NCBI RefSeq assembly: GCF_000235405.2
Contig: NC_017095.1
Span: forward strand, 1,079,501-1,143,500
Reading direction: 5' to 3'
Length of the DNA stretch: 64,000 nucleotides
DNA from: Fervidobacterium pennivorans DSM 9078
Lineage (GTDB): Bacteria > Thermotogota > Thermotogae > Thermotogales > Fervidobacteriaceae
The stretch's first letter is position 1, and every line of letters begins with the position of its first letter. Under the pieces are notes generated by a model. That model worked only from the letters and a program-made list of their open reading frames with translations. It had not been told where the DNA came from and did not search any database. Both the position numbers and the translations under genes were made by a program. Below, one piece after another: positions 43,052-52,365 of this stretch.

Positions 43052-44028
43052 GGAAAGAATATAATGGTTGCTCAGTAAGAAGATATTGGTCCCAGTACAA
43101 ATGGTCAAACATATTTGAGATGATACGGAATATGTCCAGCAAGCCAAAAAAATGTTCAGATAGGTTCGACGGAAAACTTGTTGTTATAACAGGAGCAACA
43201 TCGGGTATAGGTTATGAAACAGCAAAAAAGTACGCTTCAAACGGTGCAAATTTACTTACAATAAACAGAAATAAAGCTAAATCGGAGGCTCTATGCAAGG
43301 AAATATCGGAACGTTATGGAACAAAATGTAGTTACATAATTGCTAATTTAAGCAAAATAAAAGATATCAAAAATGTCGTAGAAAAATTAAATTCGCTCGA
43401 TTCAAAAATAGACGTTCTTATTCACAACGCTGGTTTGTATCTCAATAAACTGACTATTACAGAGGATGGTTTCGAAACAAACTTTGTCGTACATTATCTC
43501 GCCCCGTTTATAATAAATTACTCTCTAATTGAAAAGCTAAAGAAAGATAATTCAACCCGTATAGTATTAGTTAGCTCTGAAGGATACAGATTTTCAGCAT
43601 GGGGAATATGCTTAGATGATTTGAACTGGCAAAAGAGAAAATATTCAGGCTTAAAAGCATATGGAGCTGCAAAACTTGCTCAAATTTTGAGTATGCATAT
43701 TTTTGCAGAAATTTTCATTTCTAATAACCTCAATGTTACCATTAATGCTATGCACCCAGGCTTTGTAAGAACAAACACCGGTCAGGACAATGGACCTGTA
43801 TATAAATTTTTCAAAAAGAATTTTTTAGATAAAATATCCCGAGATCCTTCAGAGTCAGCAGAAGCACTTTATTATCTAGGAGTATCTAAAGAAGTCGAAG
43901 GAATAACAGATAAATTCTTCCATTACACTAAAATTGAAGAACTAGCACCTCCTGCAAAAGATATCGAATTAGCAAGGAATTTGTGGAAAAAAACATTAGA
44001 AATTATGAAAGACGCTTGTGGTTTTTAG
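43048..44028 (+). CDS. Short-chain dehydrogenase/reductase, retinol dehydrogenase-like
   Basis: A 326-aa SDR with a ~40-residue N-terminal extension. 'VVITGATSGIGYETAKKYA' is the nucleotide-binding TGxxxGIG, 'IHNAGLYLNKLT' the NAG motif, 'IVLVSSEGY' gives the catalytic Ser, and 'YGAAK' the Tyr and Lys. 'TINAMHPGFVRTNTG' follows. It probably oxidises or reduces a hydrophobic alcohol or ketone made by the cluster. ATGA overlap with the SnoaL-like gene. Confidence 0.88.
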   Translation: MRKEYNGCSVRRYWSQYKWSNIFEMIRNMSSKPKKCSDRFDGKLVVITGATSGIGYETAKKYASNGANLLTINRNKAKSEALCKEISERYGTKCSYIIANLSKIKDIKNVVEKLNSLDSKIDVLIHNAGLYLNKLTITEDGFETNFVVHYLAPFIINYSLIEKLKKDNSTRIVLVSSEGYRFSAWGICLDDLNWQKRKYSGLKAYGAAKLAQILSMHIFAEIFISNNLNVTINAMHPGFVRTNTGQDNGPVYKFFKKNFLDKISRDPSESAEALYYLGVSKEVEGITDKFFHYTKIEELAPPAKDIELARNLWKKTLEIMKDACGF

Positions 44029-44040
44029 AGAGGTGAAAAT

Positions 44041-45642
44041 ATGTTAAAAAAGCAAAGAAAAAAGGTAATCATAGTCGGCGGAGGGATATCAGGACTTACA
44101 GCATCTGTTTACCTGGCGAGAAAAGGTCATAATGTAACACTATTTGAAAAAAACGAGAAGTGCGGTGGTTTGGTAAATACTTTTGAATACAATGGTTTCA
44201 AACTTGAAGGTGGCGCACGCGCACTCGTGAACGCTGGTGTCATTATCCCAATGATTGAAGACCTCGGTTTAGACATAGAGATACTTAAAAATCCTATCAC
44301 AATAGGTATTGAAGATAAGATACTACGTGTCAACGGTGTTGAAAGTTTAGAAGAGTATGCAAAAATTCTAGAAGATATCTATCCTGAAGCAAATAAGGAA
44401 ATTGATGAATTGATATATGTTGAAAAGGAAATACTTGAATACATGAAAATCCTTTATGGCGTTGACAACCCACTCTTTTCTTTCAACAAAATAAAAGAAG
44501 AGGGAAAGCTTTTAGAGATGATGCCACGATACCTAATCTGGTTTTTTAAGTTCTTGAAGACCATAAAAAAGATAAATGAACTAAATGACCCCGTAGAAGA
44601 TTATATTTCAAAATTCATCAAAAACGCTTCTTTAAAAGATATTGTGATACAACACTTTTTCCGAGGTACTCCTTCATTTTTCGCATTGAGCTACTTCTAC
44701 TTATATCTCGATTACATATATCCAAAAGGTGGTGTTGGAACTTTTACACAAAAACTTGCCGAAAAGATAACCGAATATGGAGGTAAAATTTTTACTAATA
44801 CATCAGTTGTAAAAATCATTCCATCAAAAAACATGGTGATTGACAACAAAGGAAATTCACACAATTACGATGAATTGATTTGGGCTACGGATTTGAAAAC
44901 TTTTTACAAAATTCTTGATGAAACAAATCTGCCAAATTACTTGGTAAACAAAATTGAAAAGGAAAAAAATAAGGTGATGAAAGCACGTTCTGCTGAATCA
45001 GTTCTGACGGTATATCTTGGTATAGATGAGCCATCTGACTCGTTTGAGAAGATTTCAACAGGTCACTTCTTCTACACACCAAAAAGAAATGGAATTGGAG
45101 AATTCAACAAGTCTTGGCTTAAAAGGATTATAGAAAATTACGAAAATACAAGCAAAGAGGAAATTCTTAAATGGCTTGAAGGTTTTATTAACTACAACAC
45201 ATATGAAATTTCTATACCGGTTCTAAGAGACAAGAGTATGGCACCAGAAGGCAAGACTGGATTGATTGTAAGTTTCCTTATGGACTATGCTCTTGTCAAA
45301 AAGATAAGTGAAGATGGTTGGTATAACGAATTCAAAGAATACGCTCAAGACATTATAATCAAAAACTTAAAAGAAAGCATATATCCATTCATCGAAAATA
45401 AAATAATCTTTAAGTTTACTTCAACTCCACTTACCCTTGAAAAGATGTATGAAACATCAGAAGGCTCTATCGTAGGTTGGTCTTTTGAAGATGAAATACC
45501 CGTTCCTTCTGGCATTTTCAACATGAAAAAATCGGTTAAAACCCCCTTAAAAAATATATACAAGGCAGGAAAATGGGCATATTCTCCCGCTGGAGTCCCA
45601 ACTGCAATAATTACAGGTAAGTTGGCTGCAGATATGATATAA
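44041..45642 (+). CDS. CrtI/CrtN-like FAD-dependent oxidoreductase (phytoene desaturase family)
   Basis: A 533-aa flavoprotein. '[20 protein letters not shown]' binds the FAD ADP part, '[21 protein letters not shown]' is the second conserved block, and '[21 protein letters not shown]' and the C-terminal '[20 protein letters not shown]' complete the family pattern. CrtI-type enzymes desaturate, isomerise or saturate isoprenoids; the family also includes all-trans-retinol saturase-like proteins. Last gene of the cluster, 12 nt after the SDR. Confidence 0.88.
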   Translation: MLKKQRKKVIIVGGGISGLTASVYLARKGHNVTLFEKNEKCGGLVNTFEYNGFKLEGGARALVNAGVIIPMIEDLGLDIEILKNPITIGIEDKILRVNGVESLEEYAKILEDIYPEANKEIDELIYVEKEILEYMKILYGVDNPLFSFNKIKEEGKLLEMMPRYLIWFFKFLKTIKKINELNDPVEDYISKFIKNASLKDIVIQHFFRGTPSFFALSYFYLYLDYIYPKGGVGTFTQKLAEKITEYGGKIFTNTSVVKIIPSKNMVIDNKGNSHNYDELIWATDLKTFYKILDETNLPNYLVNKIEKEKNKVMKARSAESVLTVYLGIDEPSDSFEKISTGHFFYTPKRNGIGEFNKSWLKRIIENYENTSKEEILKWLEGFINYNTYEISIPVLRDKSMAPEGKTGLIVSFLMDYALVKKISEDGWYNEFKEYAQDIIIKNLKESIYPFIENKIIFKFTSTPLTLEKMYETSEGSIVGWSFEDEIPVPSGIFNMKKSVKTPLKNIYKAGKWAYSPAGVPTAIITGKLAADMI

Positions 45643-45827
45643 CTTGAATAAGACTTTTGCTCATTTATTTGGAATGATTTTAAAAACCTTTTTGTGTATA
45701 AGAGAGGGCAATAATTCTGTATTTCACAAGTTCAGTATTACAAATGGCGAGATAAGTTTCTTTAAGGTGCCTAGAAAGGTTTTTAGTCCAATTTTTCGGG
45801 GTGAATAAATAATAAGAGGAAAAACTC

Positions 45828-46262
45828 GGTCCGGCGCTGGAACCTCACAGAGATCAGGTGTTTCTCGCCTGGAAAACGACAGAAAGAACAAAAGAAGGAC
45901 CCTGGAAAAAACTGAACGAGTCCTTGAAGAGACTCCGCACAGATCACTTCGATTTCTACCTCTTTCACGCTGTGACCACTTTAGATGAGTGGAAGCCATC
46001 TTTCCACCGGGCGGAGCTGCAGAGGCTTTTTTAAAGGCGAAAGAAGAAGGCCTTATAAGATACAGAGGAAGCATCCATGGCACTCCGTTTCACACTTTCA
46101 CTGCCTGTTACTGCTGCGGTGAGTCCAAGTCATCAGGAATTTCTGTGGTGGATGTGTGACATTGTGGAAAAACAGGGAACGGAAATCAGCAAAGAAGAGC
46201 TGAAAATACTCGAAGAAAAAGCAAAAACAGTGGTGCCTGTTTTCCCTCTGGATCACTCCTGA
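45828..46262 (+). pseudogene. Aldo/keto reductase remnant
   Basis: 45828-46074 reads in one frame as an internal part of an aldo/keto reductase ('LNESLKRLRTDHFDFYLFHA', 'AFLKAKEEGLIRYRG'). 46077-46262 continues in another frame as the C-terminus ('PVTAAVSPSHQEF', 'EELKILEEKAKTVVPVFP'). The N-terminal third and a middle section are missing, so the gene is dead. Its base composition is less AT-rich than the cluster to its left, with Thermotoga-like codon choice by eye. The end overlaps the tail of the next gene by 10 nt. Confidence 0.8.
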
Positions 46263-47836
46263 ATCATGTAGCGCATGATACTTGTTAGCTTTCTTCTGAT
46301 TTTAGCGTTTTCTTCACACCAGAAAGCCACAAAAGAGGGCTGGATTTTGAGGGAGTACTTCTTTGCAAACTCTCTCACCTCGTCTGGCCCTTTCAATCTG
46401 ATTTCAAACTTTACTCCATCGTACCTTCCATGGTTTCTCAAAAATGTATTGATCAATACCTTTTCTTCTTTTCCAAGTTCTCCATATCTTTCTATAAATT
46501 CTGAAAGCCTTCTTCCATTCATTTTATCCAGAGCTTTACTTAAAGTTGCCTTTCTTCCTTCAATATATGGATGTGCCCTGATCATCTCTGCCACAAATCG
46601 CATAGTTTCATATCTCTTGCTCATGAACTCTTTGAATTCTTCGGGATACTCAAGTAACCTGCAAGCTTCCCTAAATTTATCCTTTCTTGATATGTAGAAC
46701 TCCTTTTTTCCTATCTGTGCCATGTACGTTGAAATGAACAACTTTTTTCTTTTAAGCGGTGGCATCTCTTTGATGCTTTTTATCGCTTCTTCAAATCGCA
46801 TCTCTATCTCCAATTTGACTAGTTCATTGTACACGGGAAAAGGTGCTTTGACATTCACAGTAGAAGGTTTTATTAACTTTTTCAGAGTATTTCCCCTGAC
46901 ACTTTGTGTTTTTCCGTTTATAATCTCGGAAAGCCTCCCGGCTGACACCCTTTCTTTTCTGTATGTTCCTACCATGCCTTTAATGAAAGTCCTCAGTTCT
47001 TCTGTATTTGGATACTCTGACACGTTATAGCAGGGCTTCCACATTCTAACCTCATCTAAAAATTCTGAGTGGATCTCTGGAACTGTCAAAGAAGAGATTA
47101 TTTCTGCCGTGAACGCGGTAGAAACAAGGCCAAGGTATTTTTCAATTGTGAAAAGGGTATCAAATGCATCAAAAAGATTGCCTGCTTCTTCGCGATAGTA
47201 TCCAAGCCAGAACACAGCCTTCTGCGAGATGGAATAAGCCCAGATGGGATGTGTTTTTCTTATTCGCCATGCTATGCCATTCAAAGCGCTGACCATACCG
47301 GATGGGTGAGGTACTTTCTTTGAATGTTTGTACGACCGAACATAATGGAATATTGCCTCTGAGATCTTACTCTGCTCTGCGAGTTTCCTAGCCCTTGCAA
47401 GATGCAAGAACGCAGATGTTGGATCATCTACTTCGTACTCCTTTCCCCATATTCTCACGGATCGTGAAGATGATATACCGAACGCTTCGGCGTTTATTAA
47501 CACAGGTAAAGCAACATTACGAGCTATTTTTGACATCGAAGGTAGTCTTTTTTTCAAGTATCTGTACAGCTTCAAATCAGGTTTTCCCAGGTTTCTGGAG
47601 ATACCCAGTTTCTTAGCCATTAAAATGTCTCTTGCCGTTTTTGACCTGCAGACTTTCAGTGCTTTTTCTATCATCTGAAGAGCTGGTTCATACTCACCTC
47701 TCCAGATATGTTTAATCACCTGTGCGAAAACTTTCCAGTTTTCGGGGAAATCATTCTCAAGAAGATAGTTAACAAAAGGAACTGTGAAAGAACCGTATGT
47801 GAATATTGGTCGAAGAATATCCGGTATTTTCTTCAT
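46253..47836 (-). CDS. Large helical protein of unknown function (possible TPR-like repeats)
   Basis: A 527-aa basic, almost all-helical protein. The first ~280 residues resemble tetratricopeptide-type pairs ('KHIWRGEYEPALQMIEKALK', 'ARKLAEQSKISEAIFHYVRS'). Around residue 325-350, 'VSAGRLSEIINGKTQSVRGN' and 'TLKKLIKP' look like the second half of a Cro/XRE-type helix-turn-helix. I do not recognise a named family; a regulator is one guess. ATG 47836 follows AGGGGGA. The IS21 element begins within ~20 nt of its ribosome site, so its promoter has been replaced. Composition matches the foreign genes around it. Confidence 0.65.
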   Translation of the reverse strand: MKKIPDILRPIFTYGSFTVPFVNYLLENDFPENWKVFAQVIKHIWRGEYEPALQMIEKALKVCRSKTARDILMAKKLGISRNLGKPDLKLYRYLKKRLPSMSKIARNVALPVLINAEAFGISSSRSVRIWGKEYEVDDPTSAFLHLARARKLAEQSKISEAIFHYVRSYKHSKKVPHPSGMVSALNGIAWRIRKTHPIWAYSISQKAVFWLGYYREEAGNLFDAFDTLFTIEKYLGLVSTAFTAEIISSLTVPEIHSEFLDEVRMWKPCYNVSEYPNTEELRTFIKGMVGTYRKERVSAGRLSEIINGKTQSVRGNTLKKLIKPSTVNVKAPFPVYNELVKLEIEMRFEEAIKSIKEMPPLKRKKLFISTYMAQIGKKEFYISRKDKFREACRLLEYPEEFKEFMSKRYETMRFVAEMIRAHPYIEGRKATLSKALDKMNGRRLSEFIERYGELGKEEKVLINTFLRNHGRYDGVKFEIRLKGPDEVREFAKKYSLKIQPSFVAFWCEENAKIRRKLTSIMRYMIQE

Positions 47837-47980
47837 CTCAATCCCCCTGTTTCTGTTATATACAAAAAAAATCAAAATATTGTTAATGATAAAATAAAAA
47901 TGTACTGAAAGTGGAATATAAGGATGTACAAAATTGTACATTGATATGATATCCTTTCTCATAGTGAGGAGGGATATCAA

Positions 47981-49183
47981 ATGCAGAACTTAACAGCACA
48001 TTTAAACATGATAAGGGCGATGAAAATGAAACCTAACTTTTCAGAACTTGCAAGAATATATGGGATGGATAGAAGAACAGTTAAAAAATATTATGAGGGT
48101 TATGAAGGAAAACCTAAGAATAGAAATAAACCAAGTAAATTGGACAAATACTATGATGAGATAAAATCAAAGCTTGCTATCAAAGGAGTTACAGTCAAGG
48201 GTGTTTATGAGTATTTAAAATCAAAAGATGAGACAATAGGAACATACTCAAATTTCAATAAGTATGTTAAGAAAAAAGGATTAAAGCCAGAGAAGAAAGT
48301 AAAAGGTCACCCAAGATTTGAGACAGATCCAGGTGAGCAAGCGCAAGTTGATTGGAAAGAGAATATAAAGCTTGTCTCAAGAAATGGAGAGGAGTTTGTT
48401 ATTAATGTTCTTGATTTTAAATTAGGTTATTCAAGATATTGCTGCTTTGAGATAAACAGGACAAAAACTCAAGAAGAATTAATAGAAAGTCTAATAAGAA
48501 TATTCAAAGATATAGGCGGAGTACCTAAAGAGATTTTATTTGACAATGCAGCAGCAGTTGTTGATATAACAGGTGAGAAAATTAAAGTAAATTCAAGATT
48601 TAAAAGTTTTGCAAAAGACTTTGGGTTTGAAGTGAAACTGTGCAAACCAAGACATTCGTACACAAAAGGAAAAGTTGAAGCAGCAAACAAGTTTATAGAT
48701 TGGATACTGCCATATCAGGGTGAATTTGAAACAGAAGAGGACTTAGCAAGGATAATAAAAGAGATAAACGCAAAGGTCAATATGCAGCCAAATCAAACAA
48801 CTCAAGTCCCACCTGCTCTTCTGTTTCAAAAAGAAAAAGAGTATTTACAACCCTTGCCAGACAAAAGGTTAATAGAGAGTTACCTAAATTCCTACAAGTC
48901 AGTTAAAGTCCAAAAGGACTCTCTGATTTACTACAAGGGAAGTAAATACTCTGTTCCACCCGAATACATAGGAAAAACAGTCCAAGTAAAGGAGGTGGAA
49001 AACAAAATTTATATTTATTATAACACAAACCTGTTAAGGATACATGTTATTGATGAAAAAAGTATCAATTATCACGATGAAGATTACAAACAGCTAATGC
49101 TAATGAGAGTTGGTCAAAAAGAAGAGCTTAACAAGATATGTGAGGAGAACGTAAAGAAATTTGATAATCTGTTGAAAAACTAA
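47981..49183 (+). CDS. istA: IS21-family transposase IstA
   Basis: A 400-aa DDE transposase. An N-terminal helix-turn-helix ('NFSELARIYGMDRRTVKKYY') is followed by the integrase-like core with Asp124 ('QAQVDWKE'), Asp188 ('EILFDNAAAVV') and Glu233 ('KGKVEAANKFID'). All three catalytic residues are present, and length is normal. GAGGAGGGA precedes ATG 47981. Confidence 0.95.
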   Translation: MQNLTAHLNMIRAMKMKPNFSELARIYGMDRRTVKKYYEGYEGKPKNRNKPSKLDKYYDEIKSKLAIKGVTVKGVYEYLKSKDETIGTYSNFNKYVKKKGLKPEKKVKGHPRFETDPGEQAQVDWKENIKLVSRNGEEFVINVLDFKLGYSRYCCFEINRTKTQEELIESLIRIFKDIGGVPKEILFDNAAAVVDITGEKIKVNSRFKSFAKDFGFEVKLCKPRHSYTKGKVEAANKFIDWILPYQGEFETEEDLARIIKEINAKVNMQPNQTTQVPPALLFQKEKEYLQPLPDKRLIESYLNSYKSVKVQKDSLIYYKGSKYSVPPEYIGKTVQVKEVENKIYIYYNTNLLRIHVIDEKSINYHDEDYKQLMLMRVGQKEELNKICEENVKKFDNLLKN

Positions 49184-49203
49184 AGAAAGGAGAAAATCTA
49201 AAA

Positions 49204-49968
49204 ATGAGCAACTATGTGAAACTACTTAACAACTTAGAAGAGTTAGGTCTTCACAACATAAAGAATAATCTTGACAAATACTTAGATTTAGTGGCAAGCG
49301 GAGAAAAGAGTATGACAGATGCATTGTATGAACTTAGCAACTTAGAGATAAAAGCCAAAGAAGAAAGGGCTATATTAGGATGTGTGAGGGTGGCAAATTT
49401 CCCATTTATAAAAGGTATAGAAGATTTTGATTTTTCATTTCAGCCAAGTATAAACAAGCAACAGATAATGGACTTAATGAGTTTGAGATTTTTAGAGGGT
49501 AATGAAAATATACTATTTGTCGGAACACCAGGGGTAGGGAAAACGCATCTAGCCACAGCAATAGGTATAGAGTGTGCAAAACGAAGGTATTCAACGTATT
49601 TTATACATTTTCAAGAGTTAATAGCTCAGCTAAAGAAAGCATTATTGGAGAACAGATTAGAGTACAGACTTAAGCATTTTTCGAAATACAAAGTTTTAAT
49701 AATAGATGAGATAGGTTATTTGCCAATAGACAATGATGGAGCAAATTTATTTTTCCAGCTGATATCAAGCAGATATGAGAAGAGCAGCACAATAATAACA
49801 ACTAATGTTGTATTTTCAGAGTGGGGAGAGATATTTGGTGGAGCGACGATAGCAAATGCAATTTTGGATAGGCTACTCCATCATTCTTACGTGATTTTCA
49901 TAAAAGGTCCTTCATACAGATTGCAGTCAAAAACAGTATATTTTAGCAACACAAACCAGCAAAACTAA
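49204..49968 (+). CDS. istB: IS21-family ATPase helper IstB
   Basis: A 254-aa DnaC-like AAA+ ATPase. Walker A 'GTPGVGKT' (107-114), Walker B 'VLIIDEIGYLP', sensor 'STIITTNVVFSEWGEIFGG'. It selects target DNA and activates IstA. It lies 20 nt after istA with AAAGGAG before the ATG. Confidence 0.95.
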   Translation: MSNYVKLLNNLEELGLHNIKNNLDKYLDLVASGEKSMTDALYELSNLEIKAKEERAILGCVRVANFPFIKGIEDFDFSFQPSINKQQIMDLMSLRFLEGNENILFVGTPGVGKTHLATAIGIECAKRRYSTYFIHFQELIAQLKKALLENRLEYRLKHFSKYKVLIIDEIGYLPIDNDGANLFFQLISSRYEKSSTIITTNVVFSEWGEIFGGATIANAILDRLLHHSYVIFIKGPSYRLQSKTVYFSNTNQQN

Positions 49969-50126
49969 GTTTATTTTTTGTACATTTTTATTTTCGATTT
50001 TTTGTTCATTTTGATATTGACATTTACAAATATTGTGAGTTACAATAAAATTATATCTCAAACCTGCCTTCAAAAGCTAACTCTGAAGTACTCACAAATT
50101 ATTTGTAGGACTTGAAAACCATATAG

Positions 50127-50513
50127 GTTGCGCTAATATCTACTCCGGGGTGGAAAAATGGGAAAAATTTTGGCGACTGTTATCGTTTAGATGGCCCAAA
50201 AGAGATACAAAATTATACAAGACCCAGTTTAATTGACAAAACTGACAGTTTTGAACAAGTAAAAATGAACATAGATCTATTAAAACAGAGTGATTTTTAC
50301 ATGTCATTTGAGGTTACTTACACAGGCCTACACAAAAGACTCAATTGGGATATTTTAAAAATAGACACTTACTTTTACTCTGAATTCAATACCACAAATG
50401 TAATTGTCTCCCCAGTATATGACTGGAATGGTTCTTTAGAAGAGGAATTAAAAATAGACGTTTCTATGGAGGAAAAATATTATGAAATGATAAACCTCCT
50501 TTTGAAAAAATGA
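50127..50513 (+). pseudogene. Truncated 3' end of an unknown gene beside IS21
   Basis: A frame open from just after TAG 50124-50126 to the stop at 50511-50513 (128 codons). It has normal composition across its whole length ('YRLDGPKEIQNYTRPSLID', 'VTYTGLHKRLNWDIL'), but the only early ATG (50265) has no good ribosome site and lies inside the coding-like stretch. It looks like the tail of a longer gene cut by the IS or a deletion. It is much more AT-rich than the ABC genes that follow. No family recognised. An 82-aa product from 50265 is the alternative. Confidence 0.5.
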
Positions 50514-50625
50514 ACAAATAAGATTTGAATGATTTTGAACGCGTTTTCTTACATAAATTACTAATGTTATACTAAAACTGGGAAATTTTTAATCAATGAT
50601 TTTAAGGAGGAGGGAACAAACCAGC

Positions 50626-52347
50626 ATGAAGTTCTTTTCACTTCCTGAACATATCAGAGAGAGCATAAGAAAATTTGAAAGAAAATACAGAGGATACTAT
50701 CCACTTTTCTTTTTTCTTGAAGCGCTGTTTCTGATTTTCAACATTCTCACCCCTCTTCTCATCAAAAGCACCATCGATAGTGCTTTTTACAAAGGAAGTG
50801 TCAGGGAGATTTTGCTCTTTGCAGGCCTGTATCTCCTCGTTCTGATTCTTCAGTCCTTTGTGATGTACAAACTCAACTATTCAGCAGCCAGATATCTGGT
50901 CAATAACTCACGCATCAGAGAAACAAGGAGCACCTATGCAAAGCTTCTATCTCTTCCCCTCGATCATCTGAGTCCTCAAAACGCAGGTGATTATCTCTCT
51001 GTGTTCACACGGGACATACCAAAGGCAGTTTCAGGGATATACCTTGGAAGATTACAGATTTTATTCAATCTGGGATTTTTCGCCGTTGTTCTTGTGGTGC
51101 TCTTCTTCCTAAACGTGAAGCTAACCATCGCTGTTCTTGTAAGTATTTTTCTGTTTTATCTGTCGACTCTTTTCTTCAAAAAACTCGTCATCAGGACCTC
51201 TCAGAAAGATCAGGAGAGCTATCAAACGTTTATGAAGAGAGCAAGAGAGGTGATCGAAGGAACTTCAACTCTCAAACAGTTCTCTGCTTCTTCACTGCTC
51301 AAAAATTTTCTTGACTCAAGTGCCAGGGAGTGGAGCAGAGCAAATATTAAGTACAGTGTGGCAAGTGAACTATCAAACACAAACATCGATATGAACAGGT
51401 GGATAGGGAGCACCCTTGTACTTGCCTTTGGAATATACCTTCTCTGGAAAGAGGAAATAAGTGTCGGAACTCTTGTTGCCTTTCAAGCCTACATGAACTG
51501 GATATACGACACCGTGAGAATGGTGCTCACAGGTTTGACTACGTTCTTCTCCTCGCTACCAAACTGGGAAAACTTCACGAGAATCTTCTCGCTGCCTTTT
51601 GAGAAAACAAGTGGAAGGAACCTGGAAGAGTTCGAAAAACTGGAAGCTGAACACGTCGAATTCAGCTATAGCGGAAACACAGTACTCACCAATATAGATA
51701 TGAAAATAAAACGGGGTGATAAAATCGCCATAGTAGGGGCTTCGGGAGTAGGAAAAAGCACTCTTGTTTCTCTGTTCAACCGTCTCCTCTCACCCACAAA
51801 GGGTAAAATCCTGATCAACAACATTCCCATCGAGGAGTACTCTCTCTCCTCTCTCAGAAAAAGTATCATCCTTGTTCGATCAAACGACATGCTCTTCGAC
51901 ACCTCAATAAGAAACAACATCACCTTCTTCGAACACTTCCCCAAAGAAGAGATAGAGAAAGTCCTCAAAATATGTGAGTGTGATTTTGTGGAAAGGCTGG
52001 AAAACGGAATAGACACCCCTGTTGGAGAGAAAGGTGCAAAACTCTCAGATGGCCAGAGGCAGAGAATACTTCTTGCAAGAGCTCTTTTGAGAAAGCCAGA
52101 AGTGTTGATTCTGGATGAAGCCACCTCTGGCATAGACAGTGAAACAGAAGAGAGAATACTTGAAAGAATCCTGAAAGAAATAAACACCGTAATCATCATC
52201 TCCCACAGACTTTCTACAATAAAAAAGGCCAGGAAGGTATATGTCCTGGACAGCGGACGTATCCTGGACTCTGGAACTCATGAAGAACTGATGAGCAGAT
52301 GTGAAAGATACAGAGAGCTTCTAGAAAAACAGTTCATAAAGAAGTGA
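50626..52347 (+). CDS. ABC exporter half-transporter (membrane plus ATPase domains)
   Basis: A 573-aa protein. Six membrane helices span ~20-300, then an ATPase domain: Walker A 'GASGVGKST' from residue 371, signature 'LSDGQRQR', Walker B 'VLILDEATSGID' with the catalytic Glu, and H-loop 'ISHR'. The Q-loop position reads 'LVRSNDMLF', with Ser in place of Gln, and the signature has Asp for the first Gly. GGAGGAGGGA precedes ATG 50626. With the next gene it probably forms a heterodimeric exporter; substrate unknown. Base composition is higher in GC than the host genes. Confidence 0.9.
   Translation: MKFFSLPEHIRESIRKFERKYRGYYPLFFFLEALFLIFNILTPLLIKSTIDSAFYKGSVREILLFAGLYLLVLILQSFVMYKLNYSAARYLVNNSRIRETRSTYAKLLSLPLDHLSPQNAGDYLSVFTRDIPKAVSGIYLGRLQILFNLGFFAVVLVVLFFLNVKLTIAVLVSIFLFYLSTLFFKKLVIRTSQKDQESYQTFMKRAREVIEGTSTLKQFSASSLLKNFLDSSAREWSRANIKYSVASELSNTNIDMNRWIGSTLVLAFGIYLLWKEEISVGTLVAFQAYMNWIYDTVRMVLTGLTTFFSSLPNWENFTRIFSLPFEKTSGRNLEEFEKLEAEHVEFSYSGNTVLTNIDMKIKRGDKIAIVGASGVGKSTLVSLFNRLLSPTKGKILINNIPIEEYSLSSLRKSIILVRSNDMLFDTSIRNNITFFEHFPKEEIEKVLKICECDFVERLENGIDTPVGEKGAKLSDGQRQRILLARALLRKPEVLILDEATSGIDSETEERILERILKEINTVIIISHRLSTIKKARKVYVLDSGRILDSGTHEELMSRCERYRELLEKQFIKK
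51705..52218 (+). repeat. 514-bp direct repeat, copy 1 (ATPase domain of first ABC gene)
   Basis: Nearly identical to 53421-53934; I count five base differences by eye. The sequence similarity stops sharply at both ends, although the genes remain homologous. Confidence 0.95.
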
Positions 52348-52365
52348 ACTGGAGGGAAGAAAGAA

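Larger units (their letters stand above)
47854..50028 (+). mobile_element. IS21-family insertion sequence
   Basis: It contains intact istA and istB. The ends are related inverted sequences: the left begins TGTTATATAC and the right (reverse complement) TGTAAATGTC; both then share ATCAAAAT and, further in, AAAATAAAAATGTAC (47888-47902 and 49980-49994). A near-palindromic TGTACA pair at 47925-47940 lies just before istA. Exact ends are estimated to within about 30 nt. No target duplication is visible between the flanks at these ends. Confidence 0.8.

Noticed and set aside
46077-46262. 61-codon open frame as a small gene
   Set aside because: Its translation is the C-terminus of an aldo/keto reductase that continues from the upstream fragment in another frame, so it is part of a pseudogene.
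47925-47940. TGTACA-AAAT-TGTACA near-palindrome as an independent operator
   Set aside because: It lies between the left IS21 end and istA and shares the GTAC-containing repeats of the IS ends, so it belongs to the element.
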